From CBDIBC01 sp965276635 (GTDB lineage: Bacteria > Actinomycetota > Acidimicrobiia > Acidimicrobiales > Palsa-688): a DNA stretch of 64,000 bases. Shown here piece by piece: positions 1 through 10,488 of this stretch (position 1 is its first letter; every line of letters starts with the position of its first letter). A program made the position numbers and the translations under genes. The stretch is taken from positions 62,001-126,000 of the forward strand of contig CBDIBC010000003.1 in NCBI GenBank assembly GCA_965276635.1, written 5' to 3'. Below the pieces are notes generated by a model, which had not been told where the DNA came from, searched no databases, and worked only from the letters and a program-made list of their open reading frames with translations.

Positions 1-177
1 GCCAGCTGGCCGGCCCGGCTACCCGACGCAGATGTGGCGTTGCCGGTCCTCCAGCCCTGGGAGGCTCTCAAGGCGCTCCACGGTCGGCGCGGCGGTCAAT
101 CGCCCCGATCCTCGGACAGCTTCCCGCCAGCGGACATGACAGCGCCCACCCCCCGCACGCCATCCGGTTCGCGATGA
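1..177 (+). CDS. Possible C-terminal end of a gene entering the window
   Basis: An open frame runs from the first base to a TGA at 175-177 and has mostly G or C in third positions, so it may be the last 58 codons of a gene that starts outside the window. The tail is rich in Ser, Pro and Arg and no family is recognisable. It could equally be chance, because stop codons are rare in such GC-rich DNA. Confidence 0.25.
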   Translation, partial: ASWPARLPDADVALPVLQPWEALKALHGRRGGQSPRSSDSFPPADMTAPTPRTPSGSR

Positions 178-184
178 CCGGGAA

Positions 185-391
185 GTGAGCGACCGGTACT
201 GTGGAGGTATGGCCGCACAACCCGTGTTGACCGCCGAGGAGCTTGCCGAGGCCATGCGACACGCGCCGCCGGCCACACCCGACGACGTGACGATCCTGCC
301 GGACGGTCGACGCATCGACTCGCGCGAGAGCGCGCTCGCCTGGCTAGCCGAGGTGGCCGCCGCCCGCGAGGCCGCCAGTGCCCGAGCCTGA
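185..391 (+). CDS. Small conserved-looking protein upstream of a nucleotidyltransferase
   Basis: A 68-residue frame beginning with GTG (an alternative ATG lies at 209) that overlaps the start of the next gene by 14 bases. The overlap suggests translation as a pair. It has no Cys, no membrane segment, an acidic first half and an Ala/Glu/Arg-rich helical tail. Its position directly before a nucleotidyltransferase of the AbiEii/MNT type is that of a small partner or antitoxin, but this is inferred from position only. The function is not recognised. Confidence 0.4.
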   Translation: MSDRYCGGMAAQPVLTAEELAEAMRHAPPATPDDVTILPDGRRIDSRESALAWLAEVAAAREAASARA

Positions 392-943
392 CGATTCCGG
401 CCCACCGCACGACCTCGCCCGACTGATCATCACCCTCGACCGCCACCGTGTCGAGTATCTCCTTGTGGGGGGTGCCGCGGCGCGAGCCTACGGTGCCGGC
501 GCCTCACCGAAGACGCTGATTGCGTCGTACTCCGTGATCGCGCCAACCTCGACCGACTTGCCGGCGCTCTGCGCGAGCTCAACGCGCGCCTGCGTGTCGC
601 AGGCATGACCGACGACGAAGCTCGTCTTCTGCCGGTACAAATCGATGGCGCGATGCTCGCCAGCGCCGACATCTCCACGTGGATGACTGACGCCGGCGGT
701 TTCGACGTGCTCCCCGGCCTTCTCGCAGCCGATGGGCAGTTGATTCCGTACGAGGAGCTCGCCACCCGCCAGATCGTCATCAGCGGACAAGGCTTCACGA
801 TCCGCGCTGCCGCGCTGAACGACATAATCATCGCCAAGGAGCACGCCGACCGGCCAAAGGACCGCGCTGGCCTCCCCGAGCTACGCGCCCTCCGCACGCA
901 ACCCCAACCGGCCGGCCCAGCGGGCGGCACGCCGGCGCGATGA
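378..943 (+). pseudogene. Nucleotidyltransferase-like (AbiEii/MNT-type) gene broken by a frameshift
   Basis: The first 40 codons read into LLVGGAAARAYGA, the Gly-rich start of the polymerase-beta nucleotidyltransferase fold. The usual continuation (LTEDADCVV, carrying the metal-binding Asp pair) is then found in another frame, with the join near base 500. The rest continues to 943 without interruption and includes a helix ending in AAALNDIIIAKEHADRPKD, typical of this family's C-terminal part. One lost base near 498-502 explains everything, so this is either a recent pseudogene or a sequencing error. The intact family transfers nucleotides, often as the toxic half of a toxin-antitoxin pair. 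Confidence 0.6.
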
Positions 944-1137
944 GACGGCGACGGCCAGGAGGAATAGCGAGTTTGCTAGGGGTGGGCCGATGGCTCAGCG
1001 TCGGACCCGTTGCCTTGGTTCGGCAGCCTCCCGAACCATCCCTACTCTCATTCCCTACAACAGGGCGGCACCCGGTGTCGGCCGTGGACGGGGCGGCGCA
1101 AACCCGCAGGTCAGCGGCCTGCGCGGACGCCATGGAC

Positions 1138-1217
1138 GACCGGGTCAGATCGCCCAGATCTACGAGGGCATTAACCAGATCCAGTGGGTCGTCATCGCCC
1201 GGAGCCTTCTGCGGTAA
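1138..1217 (+). pseudogene. Relic of the C-terminus of an acyl-CoA dehydrogenase
   Basis: The frame ending at TAA 1215-1217 reads IAQIYEGINQIQWVVIARSL, a near match to the invariant end of acyl-CoA dehydrogenases (AKIYEGTNQIQR-VIAR-L), where the Glu-Gly-Thr segment lines the active site. The 200 bases upstream do not encode the rest of the enzyme, so only the last 25 or so codons survive. It shows that a fatty-acid gene was deleted or replaced here. Confidence 0.55.
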
Positions 1218-1270
1218 GGATTTCGCCTGGCTGAGGCGAATCCATGGGGAAGTAGGGGCGGGCAGCCGCA

Positions 1271-1289
1271 TGTGCTACGTTGTCGCACA
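1271..1289 (+). promoter_or_regulatory. Imperfect palindrome at the start of the vapB-like gene
   Basis: TGTGC and GCACA face each other across 9 bases, and the second arm touches the ATG at 1289. Antitoxins of this type normally repress their own operon at such a palindrome. Autoregulation here is inferred. Confidence 0.3.
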
Positions 1290-1531
1290 TGCGGGTGGGG
1301 GTACGCGAGCTTCGCAATCAGACGAGTCAGGTCATCGACGCCGTGCGCTCCGGCGAGCGGGTGGTTCTGACCGTGCACGGGGAGGCGGTCGCTGACATCG
1401 TGCCGCACGGTGAGCGGACCCGCTGGTTGTCAGGTGATCGTCTGCGTGGACAGCTCGCCGAGCGAGCGGCTGACCCGGCGCTACGCGATGATCTCGACGT
1501 CCTGTCCGGACAGACACTGGATCGCCTTTGA
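1289..1531 (+). CDS. VapB/Phd-type antitoxin
   Basis: An 80-residue protein beginning MRVGVRELRNQTSQVIDAV, the N-terminal DNA-binding fold of the Phd/YefM antitoxins, followed by VVLTVHGEAVADIVPHGE. The charged C-terminal third (about residues 48-80) should wrap the toxin. ATG 1289 is preferred over the upstream in-frame TTG 1280 because family members start at this Met. Its TGA overlaps the toxin's TTG start by 3 bases, so the pair is translationally coupled. It would neutralise the PIN toxin and repress the operon. Confidence 0.85.
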   Translation: MRVGVRELRNQTSQVIDAVRSGERVVLTVHGEAVADIVPHGERTRWLSGDRLRGQLAERAADPALRDDLDVLSGQTLDRL

Positions 1532-1932
1532 GCGAGCCGGCCGGGCTGCTGGACACCTCGGTCTTCATCGCTCGCGAGGTCGGGCGACCACTCGGTGAGC
1601 TGCCGGATCGGGTGCGGGTGTCGGTGGTCACCATCGGCGAGCTCCAACTGGGAGTGCTCAACGCGGTCGACGCCGCCTCCCGGGCTCGTCGAGGGGACAC
1701 ACTGGCGCTGGCCAAGACGGCGGAGCCGGTCCCGATCAGCGAGTCCGTCATGGGGACGTGGGCTCGGCTGGTGATCGATTGCCGTGCCGCCGGTGTCCAG
1801 CGGACGGTCAAGCTCACCGACGCCCTGATCGCAGCGACCGCGATCGACCTGGGCCTGCCTGTCGTGACCCAGAACGAGGACTACGACCAGATGGCCAAGG
1901 TGCACCGTGGGCTGCGCGTGCTCACGGTATGA
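1528..1932 (+). CDS. VapC-type PIN-domain ribonuclease toxin
   Basis: A 134-residue PIN-domain protein, the usual length for VapC. Acidic residues expected at the Mg-binding centre are all visible: Asp9 in LLDTSVF, Glu38 in TIGELQ, Asp98 in KLTDALIAA and Asp118 after TQNE. The family cuts tRNA or rRNA and arrests growth until bound by its antitoxin. It starts at TTG inside the antitoxin stop codon, and the pair stands alone with no further co-directional gene coupled to it. Confidence 0.9.
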   Translation: MSEPAGLLDTSVFIAREVGRPLGELPDRVRVSVVTIGELQLGVLNAVDAASRARRGDTLALAKTAEPVPISESVMGTWARLVIDCRAAGVQRTVKLTDALIAATAIDLGLPVVTQNEDYDQMAKVHRGLRVLTV

Positions 1933-1965
1933 CCGACGTCTGGACAGGCCGGGCAAGGAGGAGCT

Positions 1966-2499
1966 GTGCCCGAAAGCGATGTCATCCGGGAGTGGATCGC
2001 CAAGCTCGAGATCCGAGAGCTCATCGAGCGTTCCGTGCGGTACATAGACGACCGGGACGGGGCGGGGCTGGCTTGCCTCTTCGCCGACGACGGCGTGCTC
2101 CAGCTGGCCGGCACCGTCTTCGCCGGCCGCCAGGCCGTCGCCGCGATGTTCGGTGGCACGCCACCGGACGCACGGTGGACCGACCCCGGTGGGCTCCTGC
2201 GGCAGCCCGCCACCATGCATCTCACCGGGAACCCGGTCATCGAGGTCGTTGGTGCGTCTGCCACTGCGGAAACCGACATGGTCACGCTGCGCCGCGGGGA
2301 GGACAGTCGAGCCAGGATCACCCTCCTGGCGCGCTACCGCGACCGTCTGCGCCGAACGGATGAGGGCGTCTGGCTACTGTCCAGCCGTACCGGTGTGTCC
2401 ATCGCCGCCCCCGGCGAGGAGGGTACAGACGCCGAGTGGGCACGGGCGCTGTCCGTGATGCCCGCCGGCACCCGCTCGGCCTTCCGCGTCGACGGATGA
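1966..2499 (+). CDS. SnoaL-like (NTF2-fold) protein
   Basis: A 177-residue protein starting at GTG behind a strong GGAGGAG ribosome site. The N-terminal helix IREWIAKLEIRELIERSVRYIDDRD followed by a Phe-Ala-Asp-Asp-Gly turn is typical of SnoaL_4 domains, which form cone-shaped barrels acting as dehydratases, isomerases or ring hydroxylases. The family fold is clear and the substrate is not. It lies between the toxin-antitoxin pair and the nitrate regulator, with no sign that it belongs to either. Confidence 0.75.
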   Translation: MPESDVIREWIAKLEIRELIERSVRYIDDRDGAGLACLFADDGVLQLAGTVFAGRQAVAAMFGGTPPDARWTDPGGLLRQPATMHLTGNPVIEVVGASATAETDMVTLRRGEDSRARITLLARYRDRLRRTDEGVWLLSSRTGVSIAAPGEEGTDAEWARALSVMPAGTRSAFRVDG

Positions 2500-2508
2500 G
2501 GAGAAGCG

Positions 2509-2649
2509 ATGCGGCGAGACATTGTGAACGCTGTGGGTCTTTCCGGCGCCTGGTCGGGAGCCGGCCCCGGTCAGCTTCTACGGTTGGCAGATGGCCGTGC
2601 TCCCGCTGTCGGGGTTCAGGGTCGGGGTGACCGCCGATCGCCGCGGTGA
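2509..2649 (+). CDS. Possible 46-codon leader frame overlapping the regulator gene
   Basis: ATG follows a good GAGGAGAAG ribosome site, 10 bases after the previous gene, whereas the regulator's own ATG at 2591 has no obvious site. The short frame ends inside the regulator gene in a different frame, so it could couple translation. The peptide has no recognisable family. Confidence 0.25.
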   Translation: MRRDIVNAVGLSGAWSGAGPGQLLRLADGRAPAVGVQGRGDRRSPR

Positions 2650-3700
2650 CGAGCAGGCGTTGATGCTCGGCCGCCTCGGCATCGAGGTGGCCCGAGGCCC
2701 GGCGATCACCACACTGCCGATGGGGAACGACGAGCAGCTGCGCGCCCTCACGGAGTCCCTCATCGCCCGGCCGCCCGACTACCTCATCGCCAACACGGCG
2801 CTCGGGATGCGGAGCTGGCTGGGTCTGGCCGCGACATGGGGGGTCGACGCAGCCCTCCTGGATGCGCTGGCTCACGCCCGGATCGCGGCGCGAGGACCGA
2901 AAGCGGCCGGAGCGATCGGGATAGCCGGACTCGACGTCTGGTGGCGGGCGCGCACTGAGCGGTTGACGTCGGTGGGGGAGCGGCTGCTGGAGGAGCCACT
3001 GGCGGGGAAACGGGTCGCATTCCAGCTTCACGGTGATGACCGCCAGGGACTGACGGCGGTGCTGGCGGCCGCCGGAGCCGAGGTGATCGAGATCCCGGTC
3101 TACATCTGGACGCCGCCGGACGATCCCGCACCGGCGCTGCGCCTCGTCGACCTGTGCTGCGCGGGTGGGCTGGATGCCATCACGTTCACCGCCGGCCCGG
3201 CGGTACGGAACTTCATGGCTCTCGCCGAGGCGTCCGGCCGGCGCTCCGAGATGCTCCAGGCCCTCAACGGTGACATCACCGTCGCCTGCATCGGACCGGT
3301 CTGCGCGACGGCGGCCATGGAGGTCGGCGTCGACGAGCCGCTCTTCCCCGACCACTGGAGGCTGGGGTCGCTGGTGCGCTTGGTGGCCGAACAGCTCGGC
3401 CACCGGCGTCGAGTCCACCACGTGGGCGGTGTCGAGCTGGTCGTCCAGGGCGCGGTGAGCATCGTCGACGGATACCCGGTGCGGCTGACGAACCTCGAAC
3501 GAGGCGTCCTGTGTCGGCTGGCGGCCCGGCCGGGAGCGACCGTGACCCGGGGCGCGCTCCTGCACGACGTCTGGGCGGACACAGGGGTCGACCCCCATGT
3601 CCTGGAGACGACCGTGGCCCGGCTGCGCACCAAGCTCGCCCCGACCCCATTGGTGATCGAGACGGCTGTGCGACGCGGCTACCGCCTCGGATCGACCTGA
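2591..3700 (+). CDS. Uroporphyrinogen-III synthase-like protein with C-terminal winged-helix domain
   Basis: 369 residues. Residues 1-265 resemble uroporphyrinogen-III synthase (LSGFRVGVTADRR at the start, ITFTAGPAVRNFM and CIGPVCATAA in the second lobe). Residues 280-369 form an OmpR-type winged helix with the closing RLRTKLAP and VRRGYRL motifs. The same fusion is annotated in mycobacteria next to narK and nirB genes. It may make siroheme precursor, which NirB needs, and/or control the adjacent nitrate genes in response to a tetrapyrrole-related signal. The second role is inferred from domain make-up and position. It stands 160 bases before the transporter. Confidence 0.85.
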   Translation: MAVLPLSGFRVGVTADRRGDEQALMLGRLGIEVARGPAITTLPMGNDEQLRALTESLIARPPDYLIANTALGMRSWLGLAATWGVDAALLDALAHARIAARGPKAAGAIGIAGLDVWWRARTERLTSVGERLLEEPLAGKRVAFQLHGDDRQGLTAVLAAAGAEVIEIPVYIWTPPDDPAPALRLVDLCCAGGLDAITFTAGPAVRNFMALAEASGRRSEMLQALNGDITVACIGPVCATAAMEVGVDEPLFPDHWRLGSLVRLVAEQLGHRRRVHHVGGVELVVQGAVSIVDGYPVRLTNLERGVLCRLAARPGATVTRGALLHDVWADTGVDPHVLETTVARLRTKLAPTPLVIETAVRRGYRLGST

Positions 3701-3744
3701 GTCGCTGACGGCGTCAGGGGGCGCACCGGCTCGAACCGAGATGT

Positions 3745-3760
3745 GTTTCCGATGTGTTTC
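3745..3760 (+). promoter_or_regulatory. GlnR-like direct repeat upstream of the nitrate operon
   Basis: GTTTC, six bases, GTTTC; on the other strand this is GAAAC-N6-GAAAC, the spacing of the actinobacterial GlnR half-boxes. It sits about 100 bases before the transporter start. GlnR activates nitrate assimilation genes in actinobacteria, so activation under nitrogen limitation is plausible, but the match covers only the GAAAC half of the consensus. Confidence 0.3.
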
Positions 3761-3861
3761 GCCGGTCGCGCCGGGCGTCAGCGGTCCGAGCGCGGCGAGT
3801 GTCACCCTCCATTCCCCCCGGCGTAAACGACTCGACGCACCCGCCCTGTTGGCTGCTTATC

Positions 3862-5400
3862 ATGACGACACTGCAGACGCCCGACGGCGCCGCGCCGACC
3901 CGACCGCCAGCCGGACGACGATGGCGGAGCCGATGGATCGACGACTGGCGTCCCGACGACGAAGCGTTCTGGCAATCCGGGGGCGCCCAGATCGCCCGGA
4001 AGAACCTGGCGATCTCCATGTTCGCCGAGCACATCGGCTTCTCGATCTGGGTCCTGTGGACCATCGTCGTCCTCAACCTCGCCAACATCGGGATCAGCCT
4101 GTCGGTGTCCGAGCTTTTCACCCTGACGCTGCTCCCGAACCTCGTCGGATCGCTCCTGCGGATCCCGTACACCTTCGCGGTGCCGCGCTTCGGCGGCCGG
4201 GCGTGGACGACGGTGAGCGCCGGGCTGCTGGTCATCCCAGCCGTGTTGCTCGCCGCCGTCGTCCCGAGCCACTGGCTGGCCCACCAGACGCACGGCACCC
4301 AGCTGTGGGTGCTCGCCCTGTGTGCGGCGTCCGCTGGGGTCGGCGGCGGCAACTTCGCCTCGTCGATGGCGAACATCTCCTTCTTCTACCCGGAGCGGAA
4401 GAAGGGCTACGCGCTCGGGTTGAACGCGGCCGGCGGGAACCTGGGAGTGGCCAGCGCCCAGCTCCTCGTCCCGCTGGTGGTGATCATCGGCGTGCCCGCG
4501 GCGGCCGTGAAGCTGGCCAAGCACCACGTGCACATGAGCTACGCCGGGACCATGTGGCTGCCGTTCATCGCCGTGGCCGTGCTCGGCGCGTGGCTGCGCA
4601 TGGACAGCCTCACGCAGGCCAAGGCGGACACGTCGTCGTACCGGGCGGCGCTCTCCTACCGGCACACATGGACGCTGTCGTTCCTCTACGTGGGGACCTT
4701 CGGGTCGTTCATCGGCTTCTCCTTCGCCCTCCCGCTCGTCATCAAGACGACCTTCCCGTCGTTCCTGGCCGGTCACCCGTTCATAGCCACCTACCTCGCC
4801 GGCCTGGGCTTCACGGGCGCGCTTCTCGGCTCCCTGGCCCGGCCGCTCGGCGGTTGGCTGGCCGACCGCGTCGGCGGGGCCAAGGTCACCTTGGCCTCGT
4901 TCCTCGGGATGGCCATCGCCACGGTCGTCGCCATCGCCGCGGTCGACCAGCGCAGCTTCCCGCTGTTCTTCTCGTCGTTCTCGGTGCTCTTCGTACTGGC
5001 CGGCGCCGGCAACGGTTCCACCTACAAGATGATCCCCGAAGCCTTCGCCGGGATCGGCCGCCCCGGCGGCCGGCCCGTGGACGCGGAGGCGGCCGTCGAG
5101 CTCAAGCGGCGCGCCGCGGCGGTCATCGGCATCGCCGGTGCCATCGGCGCGCTCGGGGGTGTGGTCGTCCAGCTGGTGATCCGCCAGGCCAGCCTCCACG
5201 TCTCGGCGCTGGAGACCGCGGCCATGACACCGGCCAGGAAGGCCGCCATCGCCGTCGCCCACTCCGGATGGTCCGTGCCTGCCCTGTGGGCCTTCCTCGC
5301 CTCCTATCTCGTGTTCGCCATGGTCACCTGGGCCGTCTACGTCCGCCGACCGCCGGGTAGCGACGTCGAGCTCGGCGTGTCCGCCCTCGTGTCGGCATGA
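3862..5400 (+). CDS. narK: Nitrate/nitrite MFS transporter, NarK family
   Basis: 512 residues with twelve hydrophobic segments. Family motifs are clear: SMFAEHIGFSIWVLW in the first segment, GGGNFASSMANISFFYP and the Gly-rich LGLNAAGGNLGV nitrate signature, and GSLARPLGGWLADRVGGAK between later helices. It imports nitrate or exchanges nitrate for nitrite in the cytoplasmic membrane. ATG 3862 is chosen because the 36 codons before it in the same frame are Arg/Pro-rich and unlike the family. The stop overlaps the NirB start (ATGA), so both genes are one operon. Confidence 0.95.
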   Translation: MTTLQTPDGAAPTRPPAGRRWRSRWIDDWRPDDEAFWQSGGAQIARKNLAISMFAEHIGFSIWVLWTIVVLNLANIGISLSVSELFTLTLLPNLVGSLLRIPYTFAVPRFGGRAWTTVSAGLLVIPAVLLAAVVPSHWLAHQTHGTQLWVLALCAASAGVGGGNFASSMANISFFYPERKKGYALGLNAAGGNLGVASAQLLVPLVVIIGVPAAAVKLAKHHVHMSYAGTMWLPFIAVAVLGAWLRMDSLTQAKADTSSYRAALSYRHTWTLSFLYVGTFGSFIGFSFALPLVIKTTFPSFLAGHPFIATYLAGLGFTGALLGSLARPLGGWLADRVGGAKVTLASFLGMAIATVVAIAAVDQRSFPLFFSSFSVLFVLAGAGNGSTYKMIPEAFAGIGRPGGRPVDAEAAVELKRRAAAVIGIAGAIGALGGVVVQLVIRQASLHVSALETAAMTPARKAAIAVAHSGWSVPALWAFLASYLVFAMVTWAVYVRRPPGSDVELGVSALVSA

Positions 5401-8008
5401 CCGCCTTCTCCGAGTCCGGCGGGACCGGGCGGGCCGCCGGTTCGTCGCGTCCTGTCGTCCTGGTCATCGGCCACGGGATGGTCGGCAACAAAGTCGTCAC
5501 CTCACTGGTCCGCCAGGGAGCGACCAGGACCTACGACGTGGTGGTCGTGGGCGAGGAGTCCCAGCCTGCCTATGACCGTGTCCACCTCTCCAGCATCTTC
5601 GACGGTGCCAGTCCCGACGACCTGGCGCTGACCGAGCCGGATGTGACCGCCGACATCGCGGTGTCCGTGCTGAGCGGGGAGCGTGTCGTCGCCATCGACC
5701 GGACCCGGCAGGTCGCCTCCAGCACCACCGGCCGGGAAATCCACTACGACATCGCCGTCCTGGCTACCGGGTCAGTGCCCTTCGTGCCGCCCGTGCCGGG
5801 CCGGGACCTGCCCGGATGCTTCGTCTACCGGACCGTCGACGACGTCGACGCCATCCGGGGATGGGCGAAGGGCCGGTCGCACGGCGTCGTCGTTGGCGGC
5901 GGCCTGCTCGGCCTGGAAGCGGCGAACGCGCTGCGATCGTGCGGTCTGGCGACTGAGATCGTGGAGTTTGCGCCCCGGTTGATGCCCGCCCAGGTCGACG
6001 AGGCCGGGGGGGCCCTGCTGCGGCGGCGGATCGAGGACCTCGGCGTCGCCGTGCACACCGCGACCAGCATCGTCGCGGTGGCGGCCGGCACCGACGGGAC
6101 CGTCGCCGGCGTCGACCTGGCGCCGGCCGCCGACCTCGGCGAGCCGGCTCGGCTGACCACCGAGATGGTTGTCTTCGCCGCAGGCATCCGCCCGCGCCAC
6201 GACCTGGCCGGCGATTGCGGTCTCCAGGTCGGGGAGCGAGGCGGGATCGTGGTCGACGCCCAGTGCCGGACCAGCGACCCAGCGATCTTCGCCGTCGGTG
6301 AGTGCGCCACGGCAGGCGGCCGGGTCTACGGCCTCGTCGCCCCCGGCTACCAGATGGCCAGGGTGGCGGCCGACACCATCTGCGGCGGCGACGCCGCGTT
6401 CGCGGGTGGCGACACGCCGACCAAGCTGAAGCTGCTCGGCGTCGACGTGGCCAGCTTCGGCGATGCGCACGCCCGGGCCGACGGTGCGGCCACCATCACC
6501 TTCACCGACAGCGTGGCCCTGATCCACAAGCGCCTCGTCGTGGACGGATCAGGGCGCATCACCGGCGGTGTGCTCGTCGGTGACGTAGCCGGATTCGAGG
6601 CCATGGCCGCCATGGCGTCCGGCGAGGCCGACACGCCGGACGAGCCCGGCTCCCTCATCGGACCCGTTGTCCGAGGGGCGGCGGCCGCGATCGGCGGCGG
6701 CGTCGCCGCCATGCGACCGACAGCGACGATCTGCTCGTGCGAGAACGTCGACAAGGGCACCATCTGCGCCGCTATATCGGCCACGGTGGCCGCGACCGGC
6801 GCAGCGGACGTCGCCGCCGTCAAGGCCGCCACCCGGGCCGGAACCGGCTGCGGCGGATGCCTCCCGCAAGTCGCCGACCTGGTCCGCGCCGGGCTGGCCG
6901 AGCACGGGCTGGTGATGACGAGCCGGCTCTGCGAGCACTTCGCCCAGTCCCGCCAGGAACTGTTCGACATCATCCGCATCGAGGGGATCACCACCTTCTC
7001 CCAGCTCCTGGCCGGTCACGGCACCGGTGGAGGCTGCGAGGTCTGCAAGCCGACGGTCGCGTCGATCCTGGCCTCACTGGGGAACGGGCACATCCTGGAT
7101 GGTGAGGGCTCCTCGTTGCAGGACTCCAATGACCATTTCCTCGCCAACATCCAACGCGACGGCACCTACTCCGTCGTGCCCCGGGTGCCGGGCGGGGAGA
7201 TCACCGCCGAGAAGCTCATCGTCCTCGGCGAGGTGGCCCGCGACTTCGACCTCTACGTCAAGATCACCGGCGGTCAGCGTGTCGACCTGCTCGGCGCTCG
7301 CATCGAGCAGCTTCCCCCCATCTGGGCCCGCCTGGTCGATGCCGGTTTCGAGTCCGGGCACGCCTACGGCAAAGCCATGCGGACCGTGAAATCCTGCGTG
7401 GGGACCAACTGGTGCCGGTTCGGGGTCCAGGACTCCACCGCCCTGGCCATCGACCTGGAGCTTCGCTACCGCGGGCTCCGCAGCCCCCACAAGCTGAAGA
7501 TGGGCGTATCCGGCTGCGCCCGAGAGTGCGCGGAGGCCCGCAGCAAGGACATCGGGGTCATCGCTACCGAGCGGGGCTGGAACCTGTACGTGTGCGGCAA
7601 CGGCGGAACCCGCCCCCGCCACGGAGAGCTCCTGGCCGACGACCTCGACACGCCCACGCTGGTGCAGACGATCGACCGGCTGCTCATGTTCTATATCCGA
7701 ACTGCCGATCGACTGCAACGGACGTCGACGTGGCTCGAAGGGATCGACGGCGGCCTCGACTACGTGCGCGGCGTCGTCATGCACGACACGCTCGGCGTGG
7801 CTGCGGCCCTCGATGCGGAGATGGCCCACCACGTCGACAGCTACCAGTGTGAATGGGCCGAGACCCTCGCGGACCCCGTCAGGCTGCGACGGTTCCGGAC
7901 CTTCGTCAACTCCGACGCCGCCGACCCCGACATCGCCTTCGTCGAGGAACGCTCCCAACTTCGCCCCGCGCACACATGGGAGCGCGTCGAGCTGCTGGCC
8001 CCCCGCTC

Positions 8009-8012
<4 letters not shown>
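5397..8012 (+). CDS. nirB: Assimilatory nitrite reductase [NAD(P)H], large subunit
   Basis: 871 residues reducing nitrite to ammonium in the cytoplasm. Domains in order: FAD/NAD-binding pyridine nucleotide oxidoreductase (1-400, VVGGGLLGLEAANAL and FAVGECA), BFD-like [2Fe-2S] domain with Cys446, Cys448, Cys485 and Cys488, then nitrite/sulfite reductase half-domains. The siroheme-[4Fe-4S] ligands are Cys667, Cys673, Cys707 and Cys711 (CX5C and CX3C). Length and layout are normal for NirB. The small subunit NirD is not a separate gene here; a NirD-like domain forms the start of the next protein, whose ATG overlaps this stop by four bases. Confidence 0.95.
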
Positions 8013-10480
<2,468 letters not shown>

Positions 10481-10488
10481 CGAGCCGA

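Noticed and set aside
2318..3805. Long reverse-strand frame of 495 codons opposite the HemD-type gene
   Set aside because: Arg/Pro/His-rich translation without any family pattern; it is the antisense shadow of a well-conserved gene in GC-rich DNA. The same holds for the reverse frames at 3802-5262, 8144-10225 and 22771-24231.
7813..8008. Upstream extension of the nitrate reductase frame
   Set aside because: The extra residues are Arg/Pro-rich and lie inside nirB; NirD similarity begins at the ATG at 8009.
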